DNA of 64,000 nucleotides. Source: Apricaphanius iberus. Taxonomy: Eukaryota > Chordata > Actinopteri > Cyprinodontiformes > Aphaniidae. The DNA is taken from NCBI GenBank assembly GCA_028564705.1, contig JAPXFQ010002085.1:704001-768000 (forward strand). Direction: 5' to 3'. Of this stretch, positions 24,647-34,850 are shown piece by piece. The first letter of the stretch is position 1. Every line of letters begins with the position of its first letter. The position numbers and the translations under genes are program-made. Below the pieces are notes generated by a model. The model saw only the letters and a list, made by a program, of their open reading frames with translations, was not told the origin of the DNA and made no database searches.

Positions 24647-25091
24647 TTTCCACGGTACATGCCTTGTTGCTCAAGGCAGTTGTTTACAATAGTATTTGGC
24701 AACCTGCAATGGCATGCCACTGTTTGCTGGAAAACGTAAATATAAACAGTGTGGTGGTCGGCAAAAGTTTATTTTTTTAAATGATTTTAGGTTAAATATA
24801 ACGTTTAAAGGAAAGGTTGCATTTTGTTTCTACACACCTCTAAACTCCCTGTTGAAGTATTACTTTTTTAAAGAGATAGCTATTAAGAAAAATGTTCCAG
24901 ATTCATCATTTAACCTCCAGAGAGGGCCCTCTACAAGGAGAATATCCTCTCAGCCTACCAATGGGGACTCTGGGCGGGGAAGACCTGCCCTAGATTGGGA
25001 GTCCATTTTTTTTCCTGTGATTTGTTTGTGTATTTGGCCACATGTTCAGACAAGGGTTATAACTACTGTTTGGAAATTTAAAATATTCTTT

Positions 25092-25136
25092 ACTTTCAGT
25101 CAAATGCCTTTTAATAATGTTGAGATAGTGTCACCA
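25092..25136 (+). pseudogene. Start of L1/Tx1-like ORF2, cut by the LINE insertion
   Basis: An ATG at about 25102 starts MPFNNVEIVS, resembling the first residues of the L1 ORF2 endonuclease. The frame is then interrupted by the L2/CR1-type LINE. On the other side, near 28370, the text SNLSGFNNPVNRSKIL continues the same endonuclease N-terminus. This places the later LINE inside the first codons of the older one. Confidence 0.5.
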
Positions 25137-28100
25137 AATCAGAATCAGAATCAGAATCAGAATCAGTTTATTGGCCAAGTATGTCACATACAAGGAATTT
25201 GACTCCGGCAAACTTTTTCCTCCAGTACAGAACTTGAATAAGTGAAATAAAAAAAGAAAAAAAAGAAAAATAAGAACAAAAATAAGTAAAAATACAAATA
25301 AATATCAGATCGTAAATAATAAAGGATAATATATACACCAAGCCGGGGTTATTTTACAGTGAGTATGTACAGAAGTGCAGAGTTATAGTTTATTGTTATG
25401 TGAGTGCACTCACACACTGTGACTAGACAGAGTTCGTCAGAGCGACAGCCTGGGGGAAAAAACTGTTTTTGTGTCGGGTGGTTTTGGCGTACAACGCTCT
25501 GTAACGCCGACCTGAGGGGAGGAGCCTAAACAGATTGTGGCCAGGGTGTGAGGGGTCAGTGGTGATTTTCCTGGCCCGCTTCCTGACCCTGGCCCGGAAT
25601 AGGTCCTGAATGGAGGGAAGATCGGTTCCTATGATCCTCTCTGCAGTCCTGACTGTTCTCTGCAGTCTGTCCTTGTCTTGCCTGGTGGCGGATCCGAACC
25701 AGACAGAGATGGATGAGGTCAGGACAGACTGGACTATTGCTGTGTAGAAGATGATCAGCAGCTCCTGGGGCAGGTTGAACTTCCTGAGCTGACGCAGAAA
25801 GTACAGCCTTTGCTGGGCCTTTTTCCTTATTATGTTGATGTGTGAGGTCCACTTCAGGTCCCGTGTGATGGTGGATCCTAGGAACCTGAAAGACTCCACT
25901 GTGGGGACTGGCTTGTTGAGGATCATGAGAGGAGATGTTGATGGTGGTCTCTTCCTGAAGTCCACTGTCATCTCCACAGTTTTGAGCGGGTTTAGCTCCA
26001 GGTGGTTCTGACTGCACCAGAGAACCAGCTGTTCCACTTCCTTTCTGTACACAGACTCGTCGCCGTCGCGGATGAGTCCAATGACGGTGGTGTCATCTGC
26101 AAACTTCAGGAGTTTCACAGAAGGGTCCCTCGACGTGCAGTCAGTGGTGTAAAGGGAGAAGAGCAGTGGGGAGAGAACACATCCCTGGGGGGCGCCGATG
26201 CTGAGGGAACGGGAGCTGGATGTGAACTTACCCAGTTTCACCTGCTGCCTCCTGTCAGTCAGGAAACTGGTAATCCACTGACAGGTGGATGGAGGCACGG
26301 TGAGCTGGGACAGTTTTTGGTGGAGGAGCTCTGGGACAATGGTGTTAAACGCAGAGCTGAAGTCCACAAACAGGACCCGAGCGTAGGTACCTGCAGAGTC
26401 TAGATGGTGCAGGATGTAGTGTAGAGCCATGTTGACGGCATCATCCACTGACCTGTTTGATCTGTAGGCGAACTGCAGGGGGTCTAGCAGGGGATCTGTG
26501 ATGTCCTTCAGGTGGGTCAGTACCAGACGCTCAAAGGATTTCATGACCACAGATGTTAGGGCAACTGGTCTGTAGTCATTTAATCCAGTGACTGGGGACT
26601 TCTTGGGAACCGGTATGATGGTGGAGCGTTTGAGGCAGGAGGGGACCTCACACAGCTCCAGGGAGTTATTGAAGATCTGGGTGAAGATGGGAGCCAGCTG
26701 GTCAGCACAGAATTTCAGAGAGGCTGGGGACACTCCGTCTGGTCCCTGAGCCTTTTTAATTTTCTGTCTCTGAAATAGCTGGCGCACGTCCTGTTCGCAG
26801 ATCGTCAAGGCAGGTACGTGGGTGGTTTGGGGTGAAGCTGGGTCTTTTGTGATGGAGATGGTGGGGGAGGTGGGAGGTGTGAAAGTCCTTTCAAACCTGG
26901 AAAAGAAGTCGTTGAGGTCCTCAGCCAGGCGGGGGCTCTCCACAGGGTGGGGGGATGGTCTCCTACAGTTAGTAATGGTCTGCAGGTAGCTCCAAACTGC
27001 AGAGGGGTCGTTAGCAGAAAAACGGTCCTTAAGCTTAGCACTGTAGTTCCTCTTTGCTGCTTTGATCCCTCTTGTCAGCTGGTTCCTGGCCTGTTTGTAC
27101 AGGTCCCGATCCCCACTCCTGTAGGCCTCCTCCTTGTCCTGGCGTAGCCGTCTCAGTTCTGCAGTGAACCACGGTTTATTGTTTTTGAATGAGCAGAAGG
27201 TTTTGGTCTGCACACACATGTCCTCACAAAAGCTGATGTAGGATGTCACAGTGTCGGTCAGTTCATCCAGGGATGAAGCCGCTGCTTCAAAGACGCTCCA
27301 GTCAGTGCAGTCAAAGCAGGCCTGTAGCTGCATCTTTGACTCATCAGTCCATCTCCTCACAGTTCTTACTACAGGCTTAGCAGATTTCAGCTTCTGCCTG
27401 TAAGATGGGATGAGGTGGACCAGGCAGTGGTCGGAAAGTCCCAAAGCAGCACGGGGGACAGAGCGATATGCATTTTTTATTGTGGTGTAGCAGTGATCTA
27501 AAGTGTTCATGTCCCTGGTGGGACACGTCACATGTTGTTTATATTTAGGCAGTTCAAGTTTGAGATTAGCTCTGTTAAAATCCCCGAGAACGATTAGCAG
27601 AGAGTCCGGGTGATTTTTCTCCACTTCTGTGATCTGATCGGCGAGGTGATGTAATGCCTCCGTCACACACGCCTGCGGTGGAATGTATACAGCGACCAGC
27701 ACAAACGAGGCGAACTCCCGCGGTGAATAAAATGGTCTACAGTTTATGAAGAACGACTCAAGGTGAGGGCTGCATGTCTTCTTTAACACTGTGACATCTG
27801 TGCACCAACCTTCGTTAATGTAGAAGCACGTTCCACCTCCCTTTGATTTCCCAGTCAGCTCCGCGCAGCGGTCCGCTCTGAACAGCTGGAAGCCTGGCAG
27901 CTTTAGAGCGCTGTCCGGGATGAGTTCACTGGACCAGGTTTCAGTGAAGCAAAAGGCGGCAGAACGACTAAAGTCTGAGTTCTTGGATAGGAGAAGGAGC
28001 AATTCATCCATTTTGTTAGGCAGAGAGCGGACGTTCCCCAGGTGTATGGATGGGAGAGCGGTGCGTAATCCCCGCTGTCTCAGCTTGACGAGCACACCAG

Positions 28101-28351
28101 CCCATTTCCCGCGTCGTCGTCTCCGTCTAAATCCACAGAACGCTGCTGCTCCTCCGATCAGAATCTCCATAAAGCAGTCAGGTTGTGTAAAGACCGGTGA
28201 AAAAAGTCCGGCACTGGATAGCCCAATTTTTAAAAGTTCCTCTCTGCTAATTTTAATAGCAGAGGGAGTGCAGAAAACTACGCAAAAGAGTAAAACAGTA
28301 ACTAGTACCAGAGAGCGAAGTGCCGAGGCGTCCATACGCGGCGCCATCTAG
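25137..28351 (-). mobile_element. L2/CR1 (Jockey-superfamily) LINE, apparently full ORF
   Basis: A non-LTR retrotransposon on the - strand. Its 3' end (left side) finishes in a hexamer tail, (AGAATC)n as read on the + strand at 25137-25166, typical of LINE families that end in short tandem units instead of poly(A). The 3' UTR lies at 25167-25422 and the ORF at 25423-28347. The 5' end is only a few bases before the ATG, so a promoter is not visible and the copy may be slightly 5'-truncated. It sits inside the older L1/Tx1-like element. Confidence 0.9.
25423..28347 (-). CDS. LINE endonuclease-reverse transcriptase polyprotein (intact, 974 aa)
   Basis: This protein copies LINE RNA into chromosomal DNA: the endonuclease nicks the target and the reverse transcriptase extends from the nick. 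The N-terminus has a hydrophobic, signal-like stretch (residues about 11-31, LVLVTVLLFCVVFC) followed by an arginine cluster FRRRRRR. The AP-type endonuclease spans about residues 100-310, with NVRSLPNK, FTETW (catalytic Glu), VLGDFN (Asp, Asn) and LSDHCLV (Asp-His). The reverse transcriptase spans about 510-800, with GPDGVSPA, DYRPVALTSV, LFVDFSSAFN, GAPQGCVLSP and the catalytic LKFADDTT. A C-terminal thumb/linker follows. There is no stop or frameshift over 974 codons and all the usual catalytic residues are present. Smaller frames on the opposite strand are shadows of this ORF. Confidence 0.92.
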   Translation of the reverse strand: MAPRMDASALRSLVLVTVLLFCVVFCTPSAIKISREELLKIGLSSAGLFSPVFTQPDCFMEILIGGAAAFCGFRRRRRRGKWAGVLVKLRQRGLRTALPSIHLGNVRSLPNKMDELLLLLSKNSDFSRSAAFCFTETWSSELIPDSALKLPGFQLFRADRCAELTGKSKGGGTCFYINEGWCTDVTVLKKTCSPHLESFFINCRPFYSPREFASFVLVAVYIPPQACVTEALHHLADQITEVEKNHPDSLLIVLGDFNRANLKLELPKYKQHVTCPTRDMNTLDHCYTTIKNAYRSVPRAALGLSDHCLVHLIPSYRQKLKSAKPVVRTVRRWTDESKMQLQACFDCTDWSVFEAAASSLDELTDTVTSYISFCEDMCVQTKTFCSFKNNKPWFTAELRRLRQDKEEAYRSGDRDLYKQARNQLTRGIKAAKRNYSAKLKDRFSANDPSAVWSYLQTITNCRRPSPHPVESPRLAEDLNDFFSRFERTFTPPTSPTISITKDPASPQTTHVPALTICEQDVRQLFQRQKIKKAQGPDGVSPASLKFCADQLAPIFTQIFNNSLELCEVPSCLKRSTIIPVPKKSPVTGLNDYRPVALTSVVMKSFERLVLTHLKDITDPLLDPLQFAYRSNRSVDDAVNMALHYILHHLDSAGTYARVLFVDFSSAFNTIVPELLHQKLSQLTVPPSTCQWITSFLTDRRQQVKLGKFTSSSRSLSIGAPQGCVLSPLLFSLYTTDCTSRDPSVKLLKFADDTTVIGLIRDGDESVYRKEVEQLVLWCSQNHLELNPLKTVEMTVDFRKRPPSTSPLMILNKPVPTVESFRFLGSTITRDLKWTSHINIIRKKAQQRLYFLRQLRKFNLPQELLIIFYTAIVQSVLTSSISVWFGSATRQDKDRLQRTVRTAERIIGTDLPSIQDLFRARVRKRARKITTDPSHPGHNLFRLLPSGRRYRALYAKTTRHKNSFFPQAVALTNSV

Positions 28352-29831
28352 ATGTAATCGATTCAAATCTAAGTGGATTTAACAATCCGGTTAATAGAAG
28401 TAAGATTCTGACAAAGCTTAAAAAAGGAAAAGCCTCAAGTAATATTTTTACAGGAGACCCACATGCCCTCAAAAGAGCATTAAAAATTGCAAAGATTTGG
28501 TTACAGAAATACATTTTATAGTTATTACAGATCCTGCCAAAAAGGTGAGTAGCCATTCTAATTACAAAAAAGGTGCAATTTGAGTGTTACAAAGAGATCA
28601 CTGACTTGGAGGGTATATATGTGTTAATTAAACGAAAGTTGGAGAATACAATTGTTACATTAGTTAATGTAGGTGTTCCACCAGAGAGTAAGAAATAATT
28701 TTTTTAAGGACATGTTTAATGTGGTTGTCCAGGAATCTGAAGGATTACTGCTTTGTGGAGATGTTAATGTTGTTCTTAATCGCAATATGGATATCACTGG
28801 TGTGAAAAACTGTAAGAACAGCATGACAAGATTAATGGGAGATGGGATTGGTGGATATTTGGAGGAAGCTGCATCCTCAAGTGAGGGACTACATTCATTA
28901 TTTAGCCACACATAATGTTTCTTCAAAAATAGATTTTTTTTCTTATTGATACGGAAGAAACCTGTAATGTTACAGAATATGAAATTGATGTGGCAGATGT
29001 TTCGGATCATAGCATGATCGTTAAGAAAATTAACCTTAATGATAGAAAAATCAATACAACATGGAAACTAAATTTGAGCATCTTAAATAGAGAAGAAAAC
29101 ATAAAACAAATTAAAGAGGATATTAAACAATACATAAAAGAAAATGACACTGGAGACGTAAACCCAGTCATATTGTGGGACTCATTGTAAACGGTTCTGA
29201 GAGGAAAGATTCTTTCCTTAACAGTAGCACAGAAATGCGTTAGGATGTCGACATATAAAACTAAAACTGAAAAACTTAAATGTTTCGAGGAAAAGCATAA
29301 GCTTTTGAAATCAATCGATATTAAAGCAAATTGTACAAATTAGAAAAGAGATTAACGAAATCCTTAGAGAAGAGATTGAGAAAAAAGCGAGATTCACAAA
29401 ACAAACTTATAATGAATCTGTGCCAAAAGCAACTACACTCCTGGCAAGACCGCTGTGTAAACAACAGGAATCAATGACAATAAATAAAATCAGGGATGTG
29501 GACAGCAACCAGTTTTACTATAGGCCAAAAGAAATACATTAGTTTGAAAAGTACTTTATTCACAGCCATCAGCCATAGAACAAGAATCTATTAGTAAATT
29601 CCTTAATACACTTGACCTACCCCCTATTGGAGAAGTTTGAAATAAATAATTATGTCACAGATTACAGATAAAGAATTGGATTTAGCAATTGGCAAGAATA
29701 AATCAATAAATAGATCACCCGGTAGTGATGGTTTTCAGTCAGAAGTCTACAAAGTTTTTAGGGAGGATCTTAAACCTTTACTTCTCTCATCCTTCAATTG
29801 GATTCTGATCATGAAGTTAATCTATCATTAC
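28352..29831 (+). pseudogene. L1/Tx1-like ORF2: endonuclease and start of RT, decayed
   Basis: Pieces in order on the + strand: GFNNPVNRSKILTKLKK near 28375; an endonuclease middle part near 28690-28900 (ESEGLLLCGDVNVVLNRNMD, with the GDxN core, 28733-28792); a C-terminal endonuclease piece at 28980-29190 (VADVSDHSMIVKK, the usual SDH motif); and the beginning of the RT at 29652-29834 (RSPGSDGFQSEVYKVF). Several stops and frameshifts separate them. L1 ORF2 proteins nick DNA and reverse transcribe their RNA; this copy cannot. The next RT block is displaced by a MITE at 29832. Confidence 0.8.
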
Positions 29832-30691
29832 TAGGGGTGTCACGATTCTCTAAATCCTCAATTTGATTTTTGATTTTAGGGTCACGATTCGATTCTCTTT
29901 TTTTTTTTTTTTTTTTTTTTTACATTACAGTCTACGATCATTGGTTTAATTCAATACATTTTGTGCAATAAATCTTATTTTAAAAGACAAAATTGATGCA
30001 ATTTTTTAAATTATTCTTATGTAATGTTTCAATTAGGCATTATTGGTCAAATTGAAATGATTTATTTGAAATAAAGTGCAACAGTCTTGTTTAAATAAAT
30101 GATTAACAGAGAGTGGCTTCCATCTAGTTACTCTTTAAAGATCCTGCAGAACGACTGACACAAAGCTCCAGATAGCTCATTCAACCAAGTAAAATACAGC
30201 TAACAGTGGTGCTCTTGTTTACAATGAGAATTTGGACCTAACTTGCCAGGAACTCAAAATTTCCCCACTCGGGATTTGAGAGTAGAAGGTGCGTCTTTAG
30301 TTCTGGTCCTACTGCTTCATCTATCCTAGCCATGGTCGAACGGTAGCTTAGCCAATAGCTACTTGCTAGCATCAGCTAATATGCTCTGTAGATGTGTACT
30401 CTGATCATGGGGGATGTGATACAGGAAGTTAAAATGTTACCCAGTGTTGTTGTGGGTTGTATGAGAACTAGTGAGAGTTACTTGTTAGGGAAAATGCAAT
30501 GTGTGGTTCCTTGTGATGAGGAAATCTGAGTAAATAGACGGTAGCCTGCTAGCTGTTGCTATGGAGTCCTGAGTGGGACGCACAAAAAACAGGAAGAGGA
30601 TGTGATCACGATCCTCTTTTGGATTTTGATGTGCAAGGTTGTAACGTATTTTCAATCGATTTCAATACAAAATCGAGATCATGACACCCCA
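29832..30691. mobile_element. TAGGGGTGTCACG hAT-like MITE, copy A
   Basis: It begins TAGGGGTGTCACGATTC and ends ATCATGACACCCCA, inverted ends. The flanking 8-mers ATCATTAC and ATCATACC agree at six positions and may be a decayed 8-bp target duplication. The interior has no coding frame and includes a T run at 29900-29920. It shares internal blocks (GCTAATATGCTCTGTAGA and AATGTGTGGTTCCTTGTGAT) with partial copies at 43806-44193 and 54697-55603. Removing it joins the two L1 RT pieces on either side. Confidence 0.75.
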
Positions 30692-30928
30692 ATCATACCT
30701 AAGGAAGACCGGGATAAAGAACACTGCAAAAATTATAGACCCATATCATTGCTAAATGTTGACTATAAAATATATACCACAATCAATACATCAATGTAAA
30801 AGGTTTGAGATTTTCGTTCCGGATTTAATTGACGTGAACCAAACTGGATTTATAAGAGAGTGGACAACCCAAGACAATATAACTAGAGCACTTCACATTA
30901 TAGACCATGCTCAGAAACTAGACAGTAG
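30692..30928 (+). pseudogene. L1/Tx1-like RT fragment (fingers region)
   Basis: It reads [20 protein letters not shown] and VDYKI, the conserved RT1/RT2 region of L1-like polymerases, then continues in another frame with [20 protein letters not shown]. It is interrupted at 30928 by a hAT-like element. Confidence 0.85.
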
Positions 30929-32667
30929 CAGGGGCGGAGTTAGGGGGTGGCTACTTGGGCTTGAGCCCCGGATGTTTCCTGAGAAGCCCCGAATCTGGAT
31001 TTCAATTTTGAAAGAGGAAAAAAGCTTCTCTGAAATGTTGCAGTACCAGAGCTCACCAGAGGGGCAGCAGCTACGTAAAGTAGTCTTTGTAGACCCTCCC
31101 TAAGCCACCTGAAGAAGAAAGCAGCTGCTTCGGTAACTTCAGCAGCCTGCCTGCGGAGGATGGGATAAGAGGGGATACCGCTGCATAAACCCCTGCAGGA
31201 GAAGACTCTTGCTGATTTTGACATCAGGGATGTTTTTAAATAAAAAGTACAGATTGACAACAGCAGCTGTGAAGAACCAGACTATGATTCAGGTTTGTTA
31301 ATCTTATTTTAAAAGTGCTGGCTTGTTAAATGTCAATTTACTGTAAGTTTTGGTAAAGAAAATGAAACATATGAAACATGGGAGGATTATAAAAATACTT
31401 GGATAATAATCATGAAAAATAAGTAAATATCACAAAGGCGGATGTTTTCTTTTAATACTCAATCTGAAAAATCTGCTTGAGATCACACATCAAGCACATG
31501 AATATTTTTCAGTTTTAGTTACTCCACAATGACAAAAACCACTGATTGTGGCCCTACGTATAAACAATGAAATTAAATGTGAAATGTTCAGCTGCATTTG
31601 TGTAGCTAATCAAATAATGAGATTGCTGCAGAGGTTGGTATATAAGGTTTGGGACTTTTGCCTGGGAGTTAGGATGATGTTCTGAAGGCTGAATCTGTAC
31701 TGTGCTGCCACTAGAGAAAGGGATTAAAGCCCCACTCCAGCCACAGTTTTGAAATCAGTGAACATTTCAGAAATTAAAGTGATCAGAAGTCGTAAACATG
31801 CTCCAAAGCAGGCATTCCCTGACTCGCAAGCTTCAACGGGAGAATTATAAAGCATATGAGTGGTTTCTGCACCGGTGGTTGCTTCAGTAACTCTTTAGCC
31901 TGCTGCCAGCTCCCAGAAAGGGATACATGAAGTACCTTATTCAGGTTGGGGATTATGCTCAGCTGCTATCATTGGGATCTTTTTTTATTGATGTAGTTTC
32001 CTGTACTGTGTCTAAAGTTGAAAATATTGGTGACTCTGAAACAAGTGGTCAGGGTTGTGAAGTTTTTAAATAATACTTTGTTATAATAAAAGCTATTTGT
32101 ATGTATGTATGTGTGTGTGTAAAAACAGAGCAGGAAAAACAGCAGAGACCAGATTTATATCTATAAGAACTTTGCAGCCCATTTGCTCTTGAGGCTTTAA
32201 ATGAAGGCAACTGGAGTTTTTCTTCTTGTATTGAAAAATGTTCATCTCTCATCCGAGAGGTTTCGTCCAATCCAGTCTTTCGGAACCGAAGAAGCCTCTT
32301 GGATGAGAGACAAAATGTTTCAAGACAAGATGAAAAATTCCAGTTGCCTTCATTTAAACTCTCAAGACTACCATGTCCTGGATGACTGAGAATCTACATC
32401 AATGTAGCCCATTTCCTTTATATTGTCAGCTGTTATTGGATTCAAGCAGTATTTCCTGGACCAGTGATCTGAGGTGACTTCAATCAACAGCTGACTGGGA
32501 TGCTGTTAATAGTTAAAATTGCTGATCGAATGTTGTTTAGCTTATTTAAAGCATAGTAATTCATTCTTTTTCATACATACATGTGTGTGTGTTTGTGTCT
32601 ATAATATTTTTCAAATCAGCCATCTGGGCTAAGCCCCTGTTCTCCTTCAGTCCTAAATCCGCCCCTG
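30929..32667. mobile_element. Non-autonomous hAT-like element (CAGGGGCGGA ends)
   Basis: It is flanked by GACAGTAG (30921-30928) and AACAGTAG (32668-32675), an 8-bp duplication with one difference. The terminal inverted repeat is CAGGGGCGGA, extended imperfectly by TTAGG. About 1.74 kb, no transposase recognised. It contains a long palindrome at 32196-32358 and a TATG/TG microsatellite near 32097-32120. It splits the L1 RT, whose next words (VLISLDQEKAVDG) begin right after the right flank. Confidence 0.85.
32196..32358. repeat. Long inverted repeat (foldback, about 160 bp)
   Basis: The left end TTTAAATGAAGGCAACTGGA is repeated inverted at the right end as TCCAGTTGCCTTCATTTAAA. The inner parts also pair: ATCTCTCATCCGAGAGG with CCTCTTGGATGAGAGAC. 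A related motif (ATGAAGGCAAATGGACTCG and CAAGAGGCTTCTTC) appears once more near 56856-56915. It probably represents a foldback element or hairpin module. Confidence 0.75.
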
Positions 32668-32718
32668 AACAGTAGTATAGTTTTAATCAGTCTGGACCAA
32701 GAAAAAGCAGTTGATGGT
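32668..32718 (+). pseudogene. L1/Tx1-like RT fragment, cut by the retrovirus
   Basis: It reads VLISLDQEKAVDG, the first catalytic-Asp region of L1-like RT, where the motif is usually DxxKAFD. It is interrupted after the ATGGT at 32714-32718 and resumes beyond the retrovirus at 39153 with VNWTFLYKVLGRFGF. Confidence 0.85.
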
Positions 32719-33253
32719 TCTAATGGCATTTAAGACTCTTAATAAAGATGAGAGAGATTCCTTTAAGCGTTTGGAGGTTTTAATAAAAGTTGAATTGATC
32801 ATACAGGAGAACAGCACAGATCACAGTGAATGCTGAATGCTGCCCCCCTCCTAACTCCCTCCTCCTAACTACTCCCTACGTCCCAACTAGCTACTACCCC
32901 ACTACCTTACAAGCTCATATGAAAATAAGTATTTATAAAGTTCAGCAACCTTGCCTCTATCACTTTGAAGACACAACTATTAACCTCAGGGTGGGGATAT
33001 CTCCGGATGAAGACATCTGGCTCTTTAGCTGTGAATAAGTGACTTTTGACATATACAAAACAATGGCAATAGCTTGGGTTATATGTAACACAATAAGAGA
33101 AACTCTCAAAACTAAGTTTGTAAGAAGAATCAATATTTTCTCAGGCAGTGGTGTCTTCTCTAACCTCGAACTCAACACCTGTTGTCTGGCTCCTCTGCTC
33201 TCAGTGTTAATAATACTAAAAGATTAATCATAATAATAAATTTTTCGATCACA
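32719..33253 (-). repeat. 3' LTR of the endogenous retrovirus
   Basis: Nearly identical to 38632-39152. Read on the + strand it should begin TGTAATGG, but the second base is C here, so the terminal CA of the - strand LTR is mutated. The other end is ATCACA. The purine-rich stretch just inside (33254-33267 on the opposite strand) is a plausible polypurine tract. Compared with the other LTR there are scattered substitutions and about 14 extra bases in the CT-rich part near 32850-32910. Confidence 0.92.
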
Positions 33254-33267
33254 GTCTCCTACCCATT

Positions 33268-34410
33268 TATCTAATCTCAAAGATAAATCAAAATACTAAG
33301 AAAAATTAACAATCAACAATAAGAATTACTAACCTAAGAGACTGGCAGCATTCAAAAAGAAAGACAATAAAAGTGGTTCAAATAATTTCAAATATTACAT
33401 GTCACATTGAATCATATCTAACAAAATTATCTAATCTAAGCATCCATCTTAATGACATTATCTGAACTTCATAACAGCATCCCATACAAAAATCCCTTCT
33501 AGGGCGTAAGATAAGCAACCTACCAACTATGGTCGTGTTGTCCTTGCGCACGACAGGCGGGCAAAAGTATGAGACGGCCCCTAGCCCCAAGGTGGCACTC
33601 CTGTTTGGTTCCTCATTAGTCAGGATGCATTAACGTAACTGCAAAACAAAGAAAAGGGGCACAATGTTAGGCAGTATCAATCCAGTACACAACGAAAATC
33701 AAAACAATTCTAAATATAAATTGAAACATGTACTCTTCCCTTAAATGAGTCAGGCATCCACAGCGTGAACCTCAAAATCAAGATCAGTCACTCTTTGCTC
33801 AGCACCACAGTGACCCTTTAAGAGGTTATACAAAAGAACAAATCAGTAGTAATCAACCATAATATAAAACAAACAAGGGAAAATATTGTATTCAATGATT
33901 CTAATGATTAGACATGTTAAAAATCAAGACAAAAAAACTAAAAATCTAAAATTCTGTCATCCCCCTTTTTCATTCTTAACTAACAACTAAGTATGAAAAA
34001 CTAAAGAACAAAACAAATATCAAAACTTAACTGAATAAAGGACTAAAGCTAAAACAAAACATTACTGTAAATGAAATTGATTTGAATAAATGAAATGGAA
34101 TAATAAATGAATAATACAAATTTAAAATGTAACTGAAAAATGATAATAAATGAAAAATCAAATCAAACCCCTCTTTTCTCTGTCATCTCTGGGATGAGAC
34201 CGCTAAACCTCCTTAGAAAAATACAATACATCAGTCACAGGGAAAAAAACATCAGACAACCTAATTCACAAAGTGATTTAAAGGAAGTCGTCATACACCT
34301 GTTAAACTAATTAATTATATAACTCGAGGTCATTCAGCAAGTCCATACCTATTTCATCTTCAAACAGTTCTTCTTTCCCATCTCCATCTCGTCAAATCGT
34401 GTCTGCATCA
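33268..34410 (-). other. Non-coding remnant between env remnant and 3' LTR of the retrovirus
   Basis: A-rich DNA on the + strand; no frame of meaning was found. A retrovirus would have the end of env here, but I see no conserved envelope motif. Confidence 0.5.
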
Positions 34411-34441
34411 GGTCCTTAGGTGACCTCTGCATCAGTGCAGC

Positions 34442-34620
34442 TCAGGTGACCTCTCGTCCCTGCTGCAGAGTCCAAACGACGCCCCCTATCAAAAAACAGA
34501 ACACAAAAATGATCAAAATCACAACATCACAGTCGTTATTACTCTGGATCCCCAGAGCTTCGAAGAATGTGTCGTCTTCTCCATTACTTCCCTTCCCATG
34601 ATTCGATGATTAGTGAGGGA
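34442..34620 (-). pseudogene. Retroviral envelope transmembrane-subunit remnant
   Basis: On the - strand a short frame ends with a hydrophobic segment (VVILIIFVFCFLIGGVVW) followed by a few polar residues and a stop. That pattern, a membrane anchor with a short cytoplasmic tail just upstream of the 3' LTR, is what remains of an envelope gene. The surface subunit and fusion region are absent. Confidence 0.6.
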
Positions 34621-34850
34621 AAAAAAGTGTTGAATCACAGTTTTTCAAATCAAGTTTTGTGTCAGAGTCTACTTCTCTCAGTTTTTCTGCTTCAGCAGTG
34701 GTAGGTTTGTCCAAAATCGATCCAGTCACTCTTTCAAGTGGCTCTCTCAGTGACTTTGACAGCGGTGAAGGTCACCAGAAGAACTTGAAAAGGCCCTTGC
34801 CATTTTTTAGTTCTCCAGTGTTTTCGCCTCAGATCCCCGATCAAAAGATC

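Noticed and set aside
25137..25166. (AGAATC)n direct repeats as a possible CRISPR-like array
   Set aside because: The units are contiguous without spacers and form the 3' tail of a LINE.
26002..26403. + strand frames over the LINE (26002-26403, 27920-28351 and others)
   Set aside because: They are shadows of the intact - strand LINE ORF.
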